This document shows, one piece after another, positions 15,770 through 20,969 of a stretch of 20,969 bases of DNA. Position numbers and translations under genes: made by a program. The notes beneath the pieces were generated by a model, which saw only the letters and a program-made list of their open reading frames with translations, ran no database searches and had not been told where the DNA came from. Every line of letters begins with the position of its first letter. Position 1 is the stretch's first letter. The DNA comes from Pseudomonadota bacterium. GTDB lineage: Bacteria > Pseudomonadota > Gammaproteobacteria > Burkholderiales > Sulfuriferulaceae. The stretch is from NCBI GenBank assembly GCA_021790625.1, contig JAJYGL010000007.1, positions 1 through 20,969 on the forward strand, written 5' to 3'.

Positions 15770-15780
15770 TACATATGTTA
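15755..15780. promoter_or_regulatory. 26-bp palindromic operator for the divergent TetR regulator
   Basis: The arms TAACATATGTAA (15755-15766) and TTACATATGTTA (15769-15780) are perfect 12-bp inverted complements around a central AC. Each arm contains the near-palindromic core ACATATGT, so two TetR dimers could bind. Its place between tetR and the reductase, over the reductase -10, is what is expected for a TetR operator. Confidence 0.88.
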
Positions 15781-15799
15781 TTTAATTATTGGAGAACCC

Positions 15800-16679
15800 A
15801 TGTCTACCTCACTTAAACTTGGCGGTACTTTCACACCAGACGGTACCACCCTCAATCTCAACCGGATTGGATATGGTGCTATCCATCTTGCAGGTCCGAT
15901 GGCGTGGGGGCCGCCGAAGGATCGCGGGACGGCAGTGGCAGTAGTGCGCGAAGCTGTCCATTTGGGGATCAACCATATCGATACAGCAGATTTTTACGGC
16001 CCACAAATCGCCAACCAGATTATCCGAGAAGCTCTTCACCCTTATCCACCTGGCTTGACGATCATTACCAAGGTAGGTCTTCGCCGCGGCTCGGACAAAT
16101 CTTGGCTCGTGGCGCTGTCCAAACAAGAACTAATCGATGCCGTGCATGATAATCTGCGGCACTTGGGTCTTAATGCCTTGGACGTGGTCAATCTTCGAGT
16201 CGGGGGGCAATTTGGGCCGAACGACGATTCTATAGCCGAGCCACTTTCGGTACTCGCAGAGCTTCAGACGCAGGGGCTGATTCAGCATATCGGCCTTAGC
16301 AACATCTCGGTCGACCAGTTCGCAGAAGGCGAAAAAATTGCTAAAATCGTGTGTGTACAGAACCATTACAATCTCGCGCATCGTAAGGATGACGTTCTGA
16401 TCGACGAGCTGGCAGGTAAGGGCACCGCTTTCGTGCCATTTTTTCCGCTGGGCGGGTTCCGACCATTACAGTCTCCTATTCTGGATGAGGCCGCTGCGAC
16501 GCTTAACGCCACAACGCGGCAAGTCGCTCTGGCGTGGCTCCTCCAGCGCGCGCAACATCTTGATTATTGCGGGCACGACCTCGGTCGGCCATTTGTGCGA
16601 AAACCTTATGGCCGCGACTTTGCGACTACCGGATAGTATGGTAGATCGTCTGGGTCAGATAGTCCCGCCCGTGGCGTAG
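15800..16679 (+). pseudogene. Aldo/keto reductase family oxidoreductase, frameshifted near the C-terminus
   Basis: The frame from 15800 encodes an NAD(P)H-dependent TIM-barrel aldo/keto reductase: NRIGYGAIHLAG, GINHIDTADFYG (catalytic Asp and Tyr), ITKVGL (catalytic Lys), VVNLRVGG in place of the usual His region, IGLSNISVDQF, and QVALAWLLQRA. After LLQRA the frame turns into unrelated HLDYCGHDLG residues and stops at 16636. The expected ending continues in the +1 frame as NILIIAGTTSVGHL, then LRLPDSMVDRLGQI, to a TAG at 16679. The shift lies in the alternating CG run GCGCGCGC (16546-16553) and fits loss of one CG. The missing part includes the cofactor-phosphate binding loop. It could be a real mutation, a phase-variable tract or a sequencing error. 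RBS TTGGAGAA precedes the ATG. Confidence 0.88.
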
Positions 16680-16923
16680 GAAACGCAGAGCCTGGAAATC
16701 ACGGAACACTCCTCTTATGGTTTGATGATACGGAGTGAAAAACAGAATTCGGTATGGGTTCGATTAAGCTATCTTGCACGGGATGCAATAAGTAAGTCGC
16801 CAGCGTTTAGCGTTTAATATGATTCTTGTTAATCAAAACAGACTTGATCGCATTGATTTTCGGAAAAATATGTTTTCTGGAACAGAATAAAAGCCAAAAA
16901 CCTCATGAAGCTTTTGAATTTAT
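16680..16923. other. Gene-free stretch between the reductase and the tRNA fragment
   Basis: I see no coding frame with a family match and no strong terminator here. A weak AAAAGC/GCTTTT pairing just beyond the tRNA 3' end (16893-16914) might be the old tRNA terminator. The rest is unremarkable AT-rich sequence. Confidence 0.4.
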
Positions 16924-16968
16924 TGGCTCCCCGACCTGGATTCGAACCAGGGACCTGCGGATTAACAG
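16924..16968 (-). other. 3' fragment of a tRNA-Asn(GTT) gene: putative integration (att) site
   Basis: The minus strand holds the last 45 nt of tRNA-Asn: anticodon loop CTGTTAA, stem TCCGC, variable loop, T-arm CCTGG-TTCGAAT-CCAGG, and acceptor strand TCGGGGA followed by GCCA. The 5' half is absent; upstream of the anticodon loop the sequence is TTGGG instead of the complementary GCGGA. A fragment that starts at the anticodon loop and ends at CCA is what remains at the far end of an element integrated by a tyrosine recombinase into a tRNA 3' end. From the orientation, host DNA would lie at lower coordinates and the element to the right, toward an intact tRNA-Asn not in this window. No function as tRNA is possible. 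Confidence 0.85.
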
Positions 16969-16998
16969 CCCAATAGATGTTTCCAGCATTCATACGGA

Positions 16999-17086
16999 TT
17001 GCGGTCTTATTTCCAGTCCGCAAAAGTCCTGTTTTTATACCAATGAAAGTCAGTGTTTATGCGGGATGTTTATTTTTTGCGGACTG
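16999..17086. repeat. Cluster of TGCGG-containing repeats next to the tRNA fragment
   Basis: Four related motifs lie within 90 bp: TTGCGGTCTTAT (16999-17010), CAGTCCGCAAAA (17014-17025, inverted), TTATGCGGGATGTT (17057-17070) and TTTTGCGGACTG (17075-17086). The second and fourth are perfect 12-bp inverted complements. Repeats beside a tRNA-derived core resemble integrase arm-type or excisionase binding sites, which would fit an att region. No integrase gene is present to confirm this. Confidence 0.5.
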
Positions 17087-17125
17087 AATAAAAGTTTTCC
17101 TTCGTTTGAAGGATCGTGATACTAT

Positions 17126-17143
17126 TACGGAACCGTATCCGTA
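17126..17143. promoter_or_regulatory. Compound palindrome before the ribbon-helix-helix gene (candidate operator)
   Basis: TACGGAACCGTATCCGTA contains two overlapping dyads: TACGG-AA-CCGTA, and TACGGA with TCCGTA. A possible -10 TACTAT (17120-17125) directly abuts it. The site ends 12 bases before the ATG. Short, repeated half-sites at the start of an operon are typical of autoregulating ribbon-helix-helix proteins. Confidence 0.6.
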
Positions 17144-17155
17144 GCCGAGACGATT

Positions 17156-17428
17156 ATGAAAACTGAACGCATTGAATTCATGGCTCCGCCAGGACTCAAA
17201 TCCAAGTTGCAAGAGGAAGCCAGCAAATCCAAAATCAGCGTAGGCGAGCTGATTCGTCAGCGGTTTGAGCCAAGCGACGAAGAAAAAGATCTGATCAAAT
17301 TAACCGCTCAACTCAGGAAGGCCACAGCTGAGGCCAGTGAAGAATTGGCTTGCGCGATTGCTGAAATTGATACTGTGGTGAACGCATTGCAAGAGCGGCG
17401 CAAGGATGCGGAGCGACGGGTCGCATGA
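17156..17428 (+). CDS. Small ribbon-helix-helix (CopG-like) protein with C-terminal coiled coil
   Basis: I do not recognise a named family. The 90-residue protein opens with a beta strand TERIEFMAPP, a helix GLKSKLQEEASKSK and a second helix ISVGELIRQRF, the layout of a ribbon-helix-helix DNA-binding domain (residues 2-40). Residues 42-88 are a charged, heptad-like helix (LIKLTAQLRKATAEASEELA and onward) that could bind a partner. It overlaps the next gene by ATGA, and a palindrome lies just upstream, so it likely regulates its own two-gene operon. Plasmid- and island-borne pairs of this shape are common, and some are antitoxin-like, but nothing here shows toxicity. The ribosome site is weak (GAGAC). 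Confidence 0.65.
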   Translation: MKTERIEFMAPPGLKSKLQEEASKSKISVGELIRQRFEPSDEEKDLIKLTAQLRKATAEASEELACAIAEIDTVVNALQERRKDAERRVA

Positions 17429-17652
17429 GCGCCATTTCTGATGCGCTTGACGCCATTCGCGAAGCGGTAAAATTGGTCGATGAGGTGAAACGATCTGTCA
17501 GACAGCTCGCTGATCTGGCCATAGAGGTACGTGATATCGATCGACGCGTTGCACGGCTCGAAGGCAAATGGGAAGCCGCAATGGATTTTAATCGGATCAG
17601 TGTAGCGCGTTTGGCTTCACGTCCTGTGACGGATCAAGATCCTAAATTGTGA
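17425..17652 (+). CDS. Small hypothetical coiled-coil protein, partner of the RHH gene
   Basis: This 75-residue protein is not recognised. Residues 1-55 form a nearly continuous amphipathic helix (ISDALDAIREAVKLVDEVKR, then VRQLADLAIEVRDIDRRVAR), probably a coiled coil. The tail (EAAMDFNRISVARLASRPVT) is less regular. It has no signal peptide or membrane segment. Its ATG overlaps the stop of the preceding gene (ATGA), so the two products are probably made in fixed ratio and may interact through their helices. The function is unknown. A phage or mobile-element accessory role is plausible from context only. Confidence 0.6.
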   Translation: MSAISDALDAIREAVKLVDEVKRSVRQLADLAIEVRDIDRRVARLEGKWEAAMDFNRISVARLASRPVTDQDPKL

Positions 17653-17701
17653 TTTTGAAAAGCAAAGGGTCAGGTCTAGCCTTGTAGCCTGTGCCGCGGA
17701 T

Positions 17702-17758
17702 ACCGGGATCATGTCATGATCGCCTTGGCTGATCCGCTGTCATTCACCCGGTTTTTTT
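17702..17758 (+). terminator. Possible terminator after the RHH operon
   Basis: ACCGGG (17702-17707) can pair with CCCGGT (17747-17752), which runs into seven T residues (17752-17758). The loop contains a separate palindrome GATCATG-T-CATGATC (17707-17721), giving a branched structure. The A-rich far side (17759-17768) could also serve the convergent ORF6N gene. The stretch to 17844 shows nothing else but a CCGTCATGACGG palindrome at 17781-17792. Confidence 0.4.
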
Positions 17759-17844
17759 AAATAAAAAATCAACTCAATCCCCGTCATGACGGCGGCGCTC
17801 TGGGGTTTGCTTCTGTTTTTGGCTGCCAAACCGGGGTATGTTGT

Positions 17845-18390
17845 TCAGCCGGAATTCTCCTCGCCGGTCACAAAGCCAATCGGCCGTTTCTTGCTTTCCG
17901 GTGGCCGCATCAGTTCGCGCATGGCGTTGATAAGGTCGGCGATGGCGTGATCGTGGGCATCGACCTTGTGTTCCAGTTCATTGAGTTTCGCGGTCAGTTC
18001 CTGGCTTGTGGCCAGTATTTCCCTGAGCCGCACGAAGGCGCGTACTACATACACGGAAACTTCTACGGCTCGTGGTGTATTCAACACGGTTGCTGCCATC
18101 AGCGCACCATGTTCGGTGAATGCGAAAGGCGGTAACTTTGCAAACTTCAACTTGTTGAGGTGGTCGCAATTTGCGACCACCTCGTTTTTCTCAGCTTGGC
18201 TCAACTGGAACATGAAATCTTCCGGAAACCGACTGATGTTGCGTTTGACTTGCTCATTGAGGCGCTTGGTGACGACGCCATACAATTCGGCCAGGTCGGC
18301 ATCGATGATGATCTTCTGACCACGTATCAGCAAAATGGCTTGCGCGATATGTTCGACAGGGACGGGGGTGCTCTGGTTGTCTGTGGCCAT
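17845..18390 (-). CDS. ORF6N-domain (KilA-N related) DNA-binding protein
   Basis: A 181-residue protein with a clear ORF6N domain at about residues 12-125: ILLIRGQKIIIDADLAELYG, KRLNEQVKRNISRFPEDFMF, the segment CDHLNKLKFAKLPPFAFTEHGALMAA (about 75-100) and VYVVRAFVRLREIL. A coiled-coil segment (QELTAKLNELEHKVDAHDHA) and a basic tail follow. ORF6N proteins are found in phages, genomic islands and bacterial chromosomes as presumed DNA-binding regulators (related to KilA-N and Bro proteins); the actual function is seldom known. It stands alone, convergent with the RHH operon and separated from yccF by about 100 bp, with no phage structural or lysis genes nearby. Mobile-element cargo is likely. 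Confidence 0.88.
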   Translation of the reverse strand: MATDNQSTPVPVEHIAQAILLIRGQKIIIDADLAELYGVVTKRLNEQVKRNISRFPEDFMFQLSQAEKNEVVANCDHLNKLKFAKLPPFAFTEHGALMAATVLNTPRAVEVSVYVVRAFVRLREILATSQELTAKLNELEHKVDAHDHAIADLINAMRELMRPPESKKRPIGFVTGEENSG

Positions 18391-18494
18391 GTTCAGTCTA
18401 CATTGCGGTATTGTGGGTATCCGGCGTATTCCCTTCTATGCCGATTGGCGTAGTGGTTTTCGATGGAGAAAATCAGAAATGGAAACAATCGGCA

Positions 18495-18881
18495 TCATGC
18501 CGTATTCGGGACGATTTCCTTGCCGAACGGAAAAAATGACAGGCTGGCCAGTTTGAGATGCTGTAGCGCAAAGGGGATACCGATGATGGTGATGGCGCAT
18601 AGTAGAGCAGACATCAGGTGACCCAGCGCCAACCACCAACCGGCCAGAAGTGCCCAGATCAGATTGCCCAGTGCGATTCCTGTGGCGGTAACGGGACCGG
18701 ATTGTCGCTCGACGATTTTCCGTCCGAACGGCCAGAAGGTGAATGCGCCGATGCGAAACGCGGCAATTGCCCATGGAATGCCGATGATGGTGATGGCTGC
18801 CAGCGCGGCGGCAAACCACCAGGCCAAGCCCATGAAAAAGCCACCAAAAATGAACCAGATCAAATTACCGATAAGCGTCAT
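18495..18881 (-). CDS. yccF: YccF-family inner-membrane protein
   Basis: A 128-residue integral membrane protein made of two similar YccF (DUF307) repeats: NLIWFIFGGFFMGLAWWF, ITIIGIPWAIAAFRIGAF and FWPFGR, then NLIWALLAGWWLALGHLM, ITIIGIPFALQHLKLASL and FFPFGKEIV. Four hydrophobic segments are expected. The family is widespread but its function is unknown. AAGGA lies 7 bases before the ATG at 18881. It begins 40 bp after the leuA stop on the same strand, so cotranscription with leuA is possible. No metabolic link is evident. Confidence 0.92.
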   Translation of the reverse strand: MTLIGNLIWFIFGGFFMGLAWWFAAALAAITIIGIPWAIAAFRIGAFTFWPFGRKIVERQSGPVTATGIALGNLIWALLAGWWLALGHLMSALLCAITIIGIPFALQHLKLASLSFFPFGKEIVPNTA

Positions 18882-18921
18882 GGCATTCCTTTGTGTATTG
18901 ATATTAATTATTCAATCAACT

Positions 18922-20700
18922 TCAATCAAACTTCTGCATGGTGACATGATGGTCGGTTTTGTTTTGCCAGCAGTTTATCGCATTGTGTGTGCTTGTCAAT
19001 TGAAACGAATTGGAGTGATGCCGTTCTGCTGCCGGCAATGGCGCTTCTTGCGACAACAGGCGGTTGGCCGCGCTGAAAATGGCCATGATGGCGGCTGTGG
19101 TGCTGTTGACGTCGATACCGGCGCCGTGTTCGGCCGGACTGCCAGCGATACTCGCTTCAATATAGGCGCAGGCCTCGGCTTGTGCGTCTGAGCCAAGGGA
19201 TTGTTCTGTAAAGTAATTGATTTGAAAATCAGGTAACAGATGCTGTAGTGCATCTGTGACGGCGGCAAGGGGGCCATTGCCGCGTCCAGTCAATGCATGG
19301 TTTTTGCCTAAGTAGGCCGCAGTCAGGCATACATGCTGAACGGCACCATCGTTGTGTAGTTGATGGGTCACATAGCGGCAGGGCGTTTCATGGCGTCGAT
19401 AGTGCTGCGTAAACAGTTGCCATAATTCCTGCGCATCGACTTCCCTGCCATGATGATCGAGATGCCGCTGTACGGTGGCGGCAAAGGCAATCTGTAACCT
19501 GCGCGGCAGTATCAAACCGTATTCGCGCTCCAGCAACCAGGCCATGCCGCCTTTGCCGGATTGGCTGTTGACGCGAATCACTGCGTCATAATTGCTGCCG
19601 ATATCTGCCGGATCGATTGGCAGGTAGGGCATTTGCCAGCGTTCATTTGCGCTGCGGGCAGCGAAGCCTTTTTTGATGGCATCTTGGTGCGAACCGGAAA
19701 AAGCGGTAAAGACCAGGTCGCCCGCATAGGGGTGACGTGGATGGACAGGCAAGCTGGTTATTTCTTCCGCCAGACGCCGTATGGCGGGGAGGTCAGAAAA
19801 ATCCAGGCCGGGTGCGATTCCCTGCGTGTAAAGATTGAGTGCGAGCGTCACCAGATCGACGTTGCCGGTGCGTTCACCATTGCCGAACAGGCAACCTTCC
19901 ACGCGTTCTGCGCCGGCCAGTTGCGCCATTTCAGCGGCTGCAACGGCGCTACCCCTGTCGTTATGTGGATGTACGCTCAGGATGACGCTGTTGCGCTGCG
20001 CCAGATGGCGGTGCATCCATTCAATCTGGTCGGCATAGACATTGGGCATGCTGCATTCCACCGTGGCGGGTAAATTCAGAATGACTTTGTTGTCAGGTGT
20101 TGCTCCCCATGCGGCCGTGACCGCGTTGCAGACGGACAAGGCAAATTCGGGTTCCGTGGCAGTAAAGGTTTCCGGGCTGTATTCCAGTACCCATTCCGTT
20201 TCAGGCTGGTTCTTGGTCAATTGGCGGATGTGATGCACGGCATCGACTGCCAGCGCCATCACTTGCTCAGGCGTCATGCCGAATACTTGCTCGCGAAATA
20301 TTTTTGAGGTGGCATTGTAGACGTGGACGATTGCCCGGCGTGCGCCCCGCAATGACTGGATGGTGCGCTGGATGAGCGCTTCGCGTGCCGGGGTCAATAC
20401 CGCGATGGTGACGTCGGGCGGGATATGCCCGCCTTCGATGAGTTCGCGGACGAAATCGTATTCGATTTGTGAGGCGGAAGGAAAAGCCACTTCGATTTCC
20501 TTGAAGCCGATGGCGCATAGCTGTTTGAACAGGCGGATTTTTTGCTCGCCATTCATCGGTTCGTGCAATGCCTGATTGCCATCACGCAAATCGGTGCTCA
20601 ACCATATCGGGGCTGCCGTCAGTTCATGACCCGGCCATTGTCGCCCGGTCAGATTGACGTGTGGGGTGGGCATGTATTTGTGTGCAGGGTTCTTTAACAT
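18922..20700 (-). CDS. leuA: 2-isopropylmalate synthase
   Basis: LeuA condenses acetyl-CoA with 2-oxoisovalerate, the first committed step of leucine synthesis. The start at 20700 (MLKNPAHKYMPTPHVNLTGR) has AGGAG 9 bases upstream and gives 592 residues; the frame stays open to 20772 but adds a weak extension. It belongs to the longer, type 2 group. Features are the N-terminal DLRDGNQALHEP (37-48, with the catalytic Arg and metal-binding Asp), the metal-binding HPHNDRG and GERTGNVDLVTLALN of the DRE-TIM barrel, and a C-terminal leucine-sensing domain (about 410-540, including YLGKNHALTGRGNGP). About 45 residues after AIFSAANRLLS are low in similarity to anything I know and look like an extra tail. 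It is divergent from an Lrp/AsnC-type gene. Confidence 0.94.
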   Translation of the reverse strand: MLKNPAHKYMPTPHVNLTGRQWPGHELTAAPIWLSTDLRDGNQALHEPMNGEQKIRLFKQLCAIGFKEIEVAFPSASQIEYDFVRELIEGGHIPPDVTIAVLTPAREALIQRTIQSLRGARRAIVHVYNATSKIFREQVFGMTPEQVMALAVDAVHHIRQLTKNQPETEWVLEYSPETFTATEPEFALSVCNAVTAAWGATPDNKVILNLPATVECSMPNVYADQIEWMHRHLAQRNSVILSVHPHNDRGSAVAAAEMAQLAGAERVEGCLFGNGERTGNVDLVTLALNLYTQGIAPGLDFSDLPAIRRLAEEITSLPVHPRHPYAGDLVFTAFSGSHQDAIKKGFAARSANERWQMPYLPIDPADIGSNYDAVIRVNSQSGKGGMAWLLEREYGLILPRRLQIAFAATVQRHLDHHGREVDAQELWQLFTQHYRRHETPCRYVTHQLHNDGAVQHVCLTAAYLGKNHALTGRGNGPLAAVTDALQHLLPDFQINYFTEQSLGSDAQAEACAYIEASIAGSPAEHGAGIDVNSTTAAIMAIFSAANRLLSQEAPLPAAERHHSNSFQLTSTHNAINCWQNKTDHHVTMQKFD

Positions 20701-20787
20701 GAGGGGGACTCCTGAAGGTGAAGTCATCATATTACGGATTTTTTGTCGGCAAGTGCTTGCGTATTGATGCACAAATTAGAAATATAT

Positions 20788-20802
20788 CGCAATTTTATTG
20801 CG
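20788..20802. promoter_or_regulatory. Candidate Lrp/AsnC-type operator between leuA and the regulator
   Basis: CGCAATTTTATTGCG is a 15-bp palindrome with 5-bp arms and an AT-only centre, the general shape of Lrp-family sites (15 bp, degenerate dyad). It lies 55 bp before the regulator ATG and 88 bp before the leuA ATG, in a very AT-rich 156-bp gap. It could serve autoregulation, control of leuA, or both. Confidence 0.5.
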
Positions 20803-20856
20803 CTAATAATCAAATAAAGCAATAATATGTCGATATTTGGCTTTTTCATATTTGCG

Positions 20857-20969
20857 ATGGAAATTGATCGTTACGATCGGAACCTGCTGCAGTTATTGCA
20901 AAAGGATGGCCGTATGAGTAATCAGGAACTGGCCGAGCATATTGGGCTGTCGCCGTCACCGTGCCTGCG
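20857..20969 (+). CDS. Lrp/AsnC-family transcriptional regulator (N-terminal part)
   Basis: Only the first 37 codons are in the window, and the frame is open to the edge. The sequence (MEIDRYDRNLLQLLQKDGRM followed by SNQELAEHIGLSPSPCLR) is the winged HTH start typical of Lrp/AsnC proteins, feast/famine regulators that sense amino acids. An in-frame ATG at 20827 would add ten hydrophobic residues (SIFGFFIFA) and fits the family less well, though neither start has a strong ribosome site. Divergence from leuA suggests it may respond to leucine or another amino acid and act on leuA; this is inference. Confidence 0.88.
   Translation, partial: MEIDRYDRNLLQLLQKDGRMSNQELAEHIGLSPSPCL

Noticed and set aside
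16826..17119. 97-codon frame crossing the tRNA-Asn fragment
   Set aside because: It includes antisense tRNA sequence (the stretch TWIRTRDLRINSP is the translated tRNA end, a frequent artefact) and the repeat cluster. It is not a real protein.
18486..18498. CGGCA/TGCCG hairpin at the end of yccF as a terminator
   Set aside because: The stem is only five pairs, it overlaps the stop region, and only a broken T-run follows.

Overview
This window looks like chromosomal DNA of a Gram-negative proteobacterium, most likely a betaproteobacterium. The evidence is a Burkholderia-type general porin with a C-terminal Phe, the conserved lptD-surA-pdxA-rsmA gene order, an AmgK-type sugar kinase divergent from lptD, and moderate GC content. 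Affiliation with Nitrosomonadales-like lineages is my impression only; nothing here fixes the genus.

Positions 1-12441 are mostly core genome. A long minus-strand run reads from right to left: lptD (LPS insertion), surA (porin/LptD chaperone), pdxA (vitamin B6), rsmA (16S rRNA dimethylation), a ybjN-domain gene, a UvrD/AddA-like helicase and rng (RNase G). Most junctions overlap or nearly abut (lptD/surA 26 bp, surA/pdxA 4 bp, pdxA/rsmA 8 bp, helicase/rng 4 bp), so this is probably one large operon. Left of rng, also on the minus strand, is a partial OmpL-like porin (BBP2 type). Its upstream region carries a well-formed sigma-54 promoter and two NtrC-type dyads, which suggests nitrogen-controlled expression. 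Divergent from lptD is amgK (cell-wall sugar recycling kinase), without its usual partner murU next to it. A plus-strand trimeric porin follows at 12699-14003 and ends in a strong terminator.

Positions about 14100-18490 are accessory and partly decayed. A DUF4160 gene start and a Gp49/HigB-like toxin have been fused by deletion, leaving an intact HigA-like antitoxin. A TetR repressor is divergent from an aldo/keto reductase across a 26-bp palindromic operator, and the reductase is broken by a frameshift in a CG run. A 45-bp 3' fragment of a tRNA-Asn gene looks like the att site of an integrated element. To its right are a repeat-rich stretch, a two-gene ribbon-helix-helix/coiled-coil operon behind its own palindrome, and an ORF6N-domain gene. 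No integrase is visible.

Positions 18495-20969 return to core genes: yccF, leuA (2-isopropylmalate synthase) and, divergent from leuA, the start of an Lrp/AsnC-family regulator with a candidate operator between them.

I found no CRISPR array, complete insertion sequence or rRNA, and no defence system I could name. The observations most worth checking are the NtrC/sigma-54 porin promoter, the tRNA-Asn att scar with flanking repeats, the toxin-deletion scar, and the nuclease-less AddA-like helicase coupled to rng.
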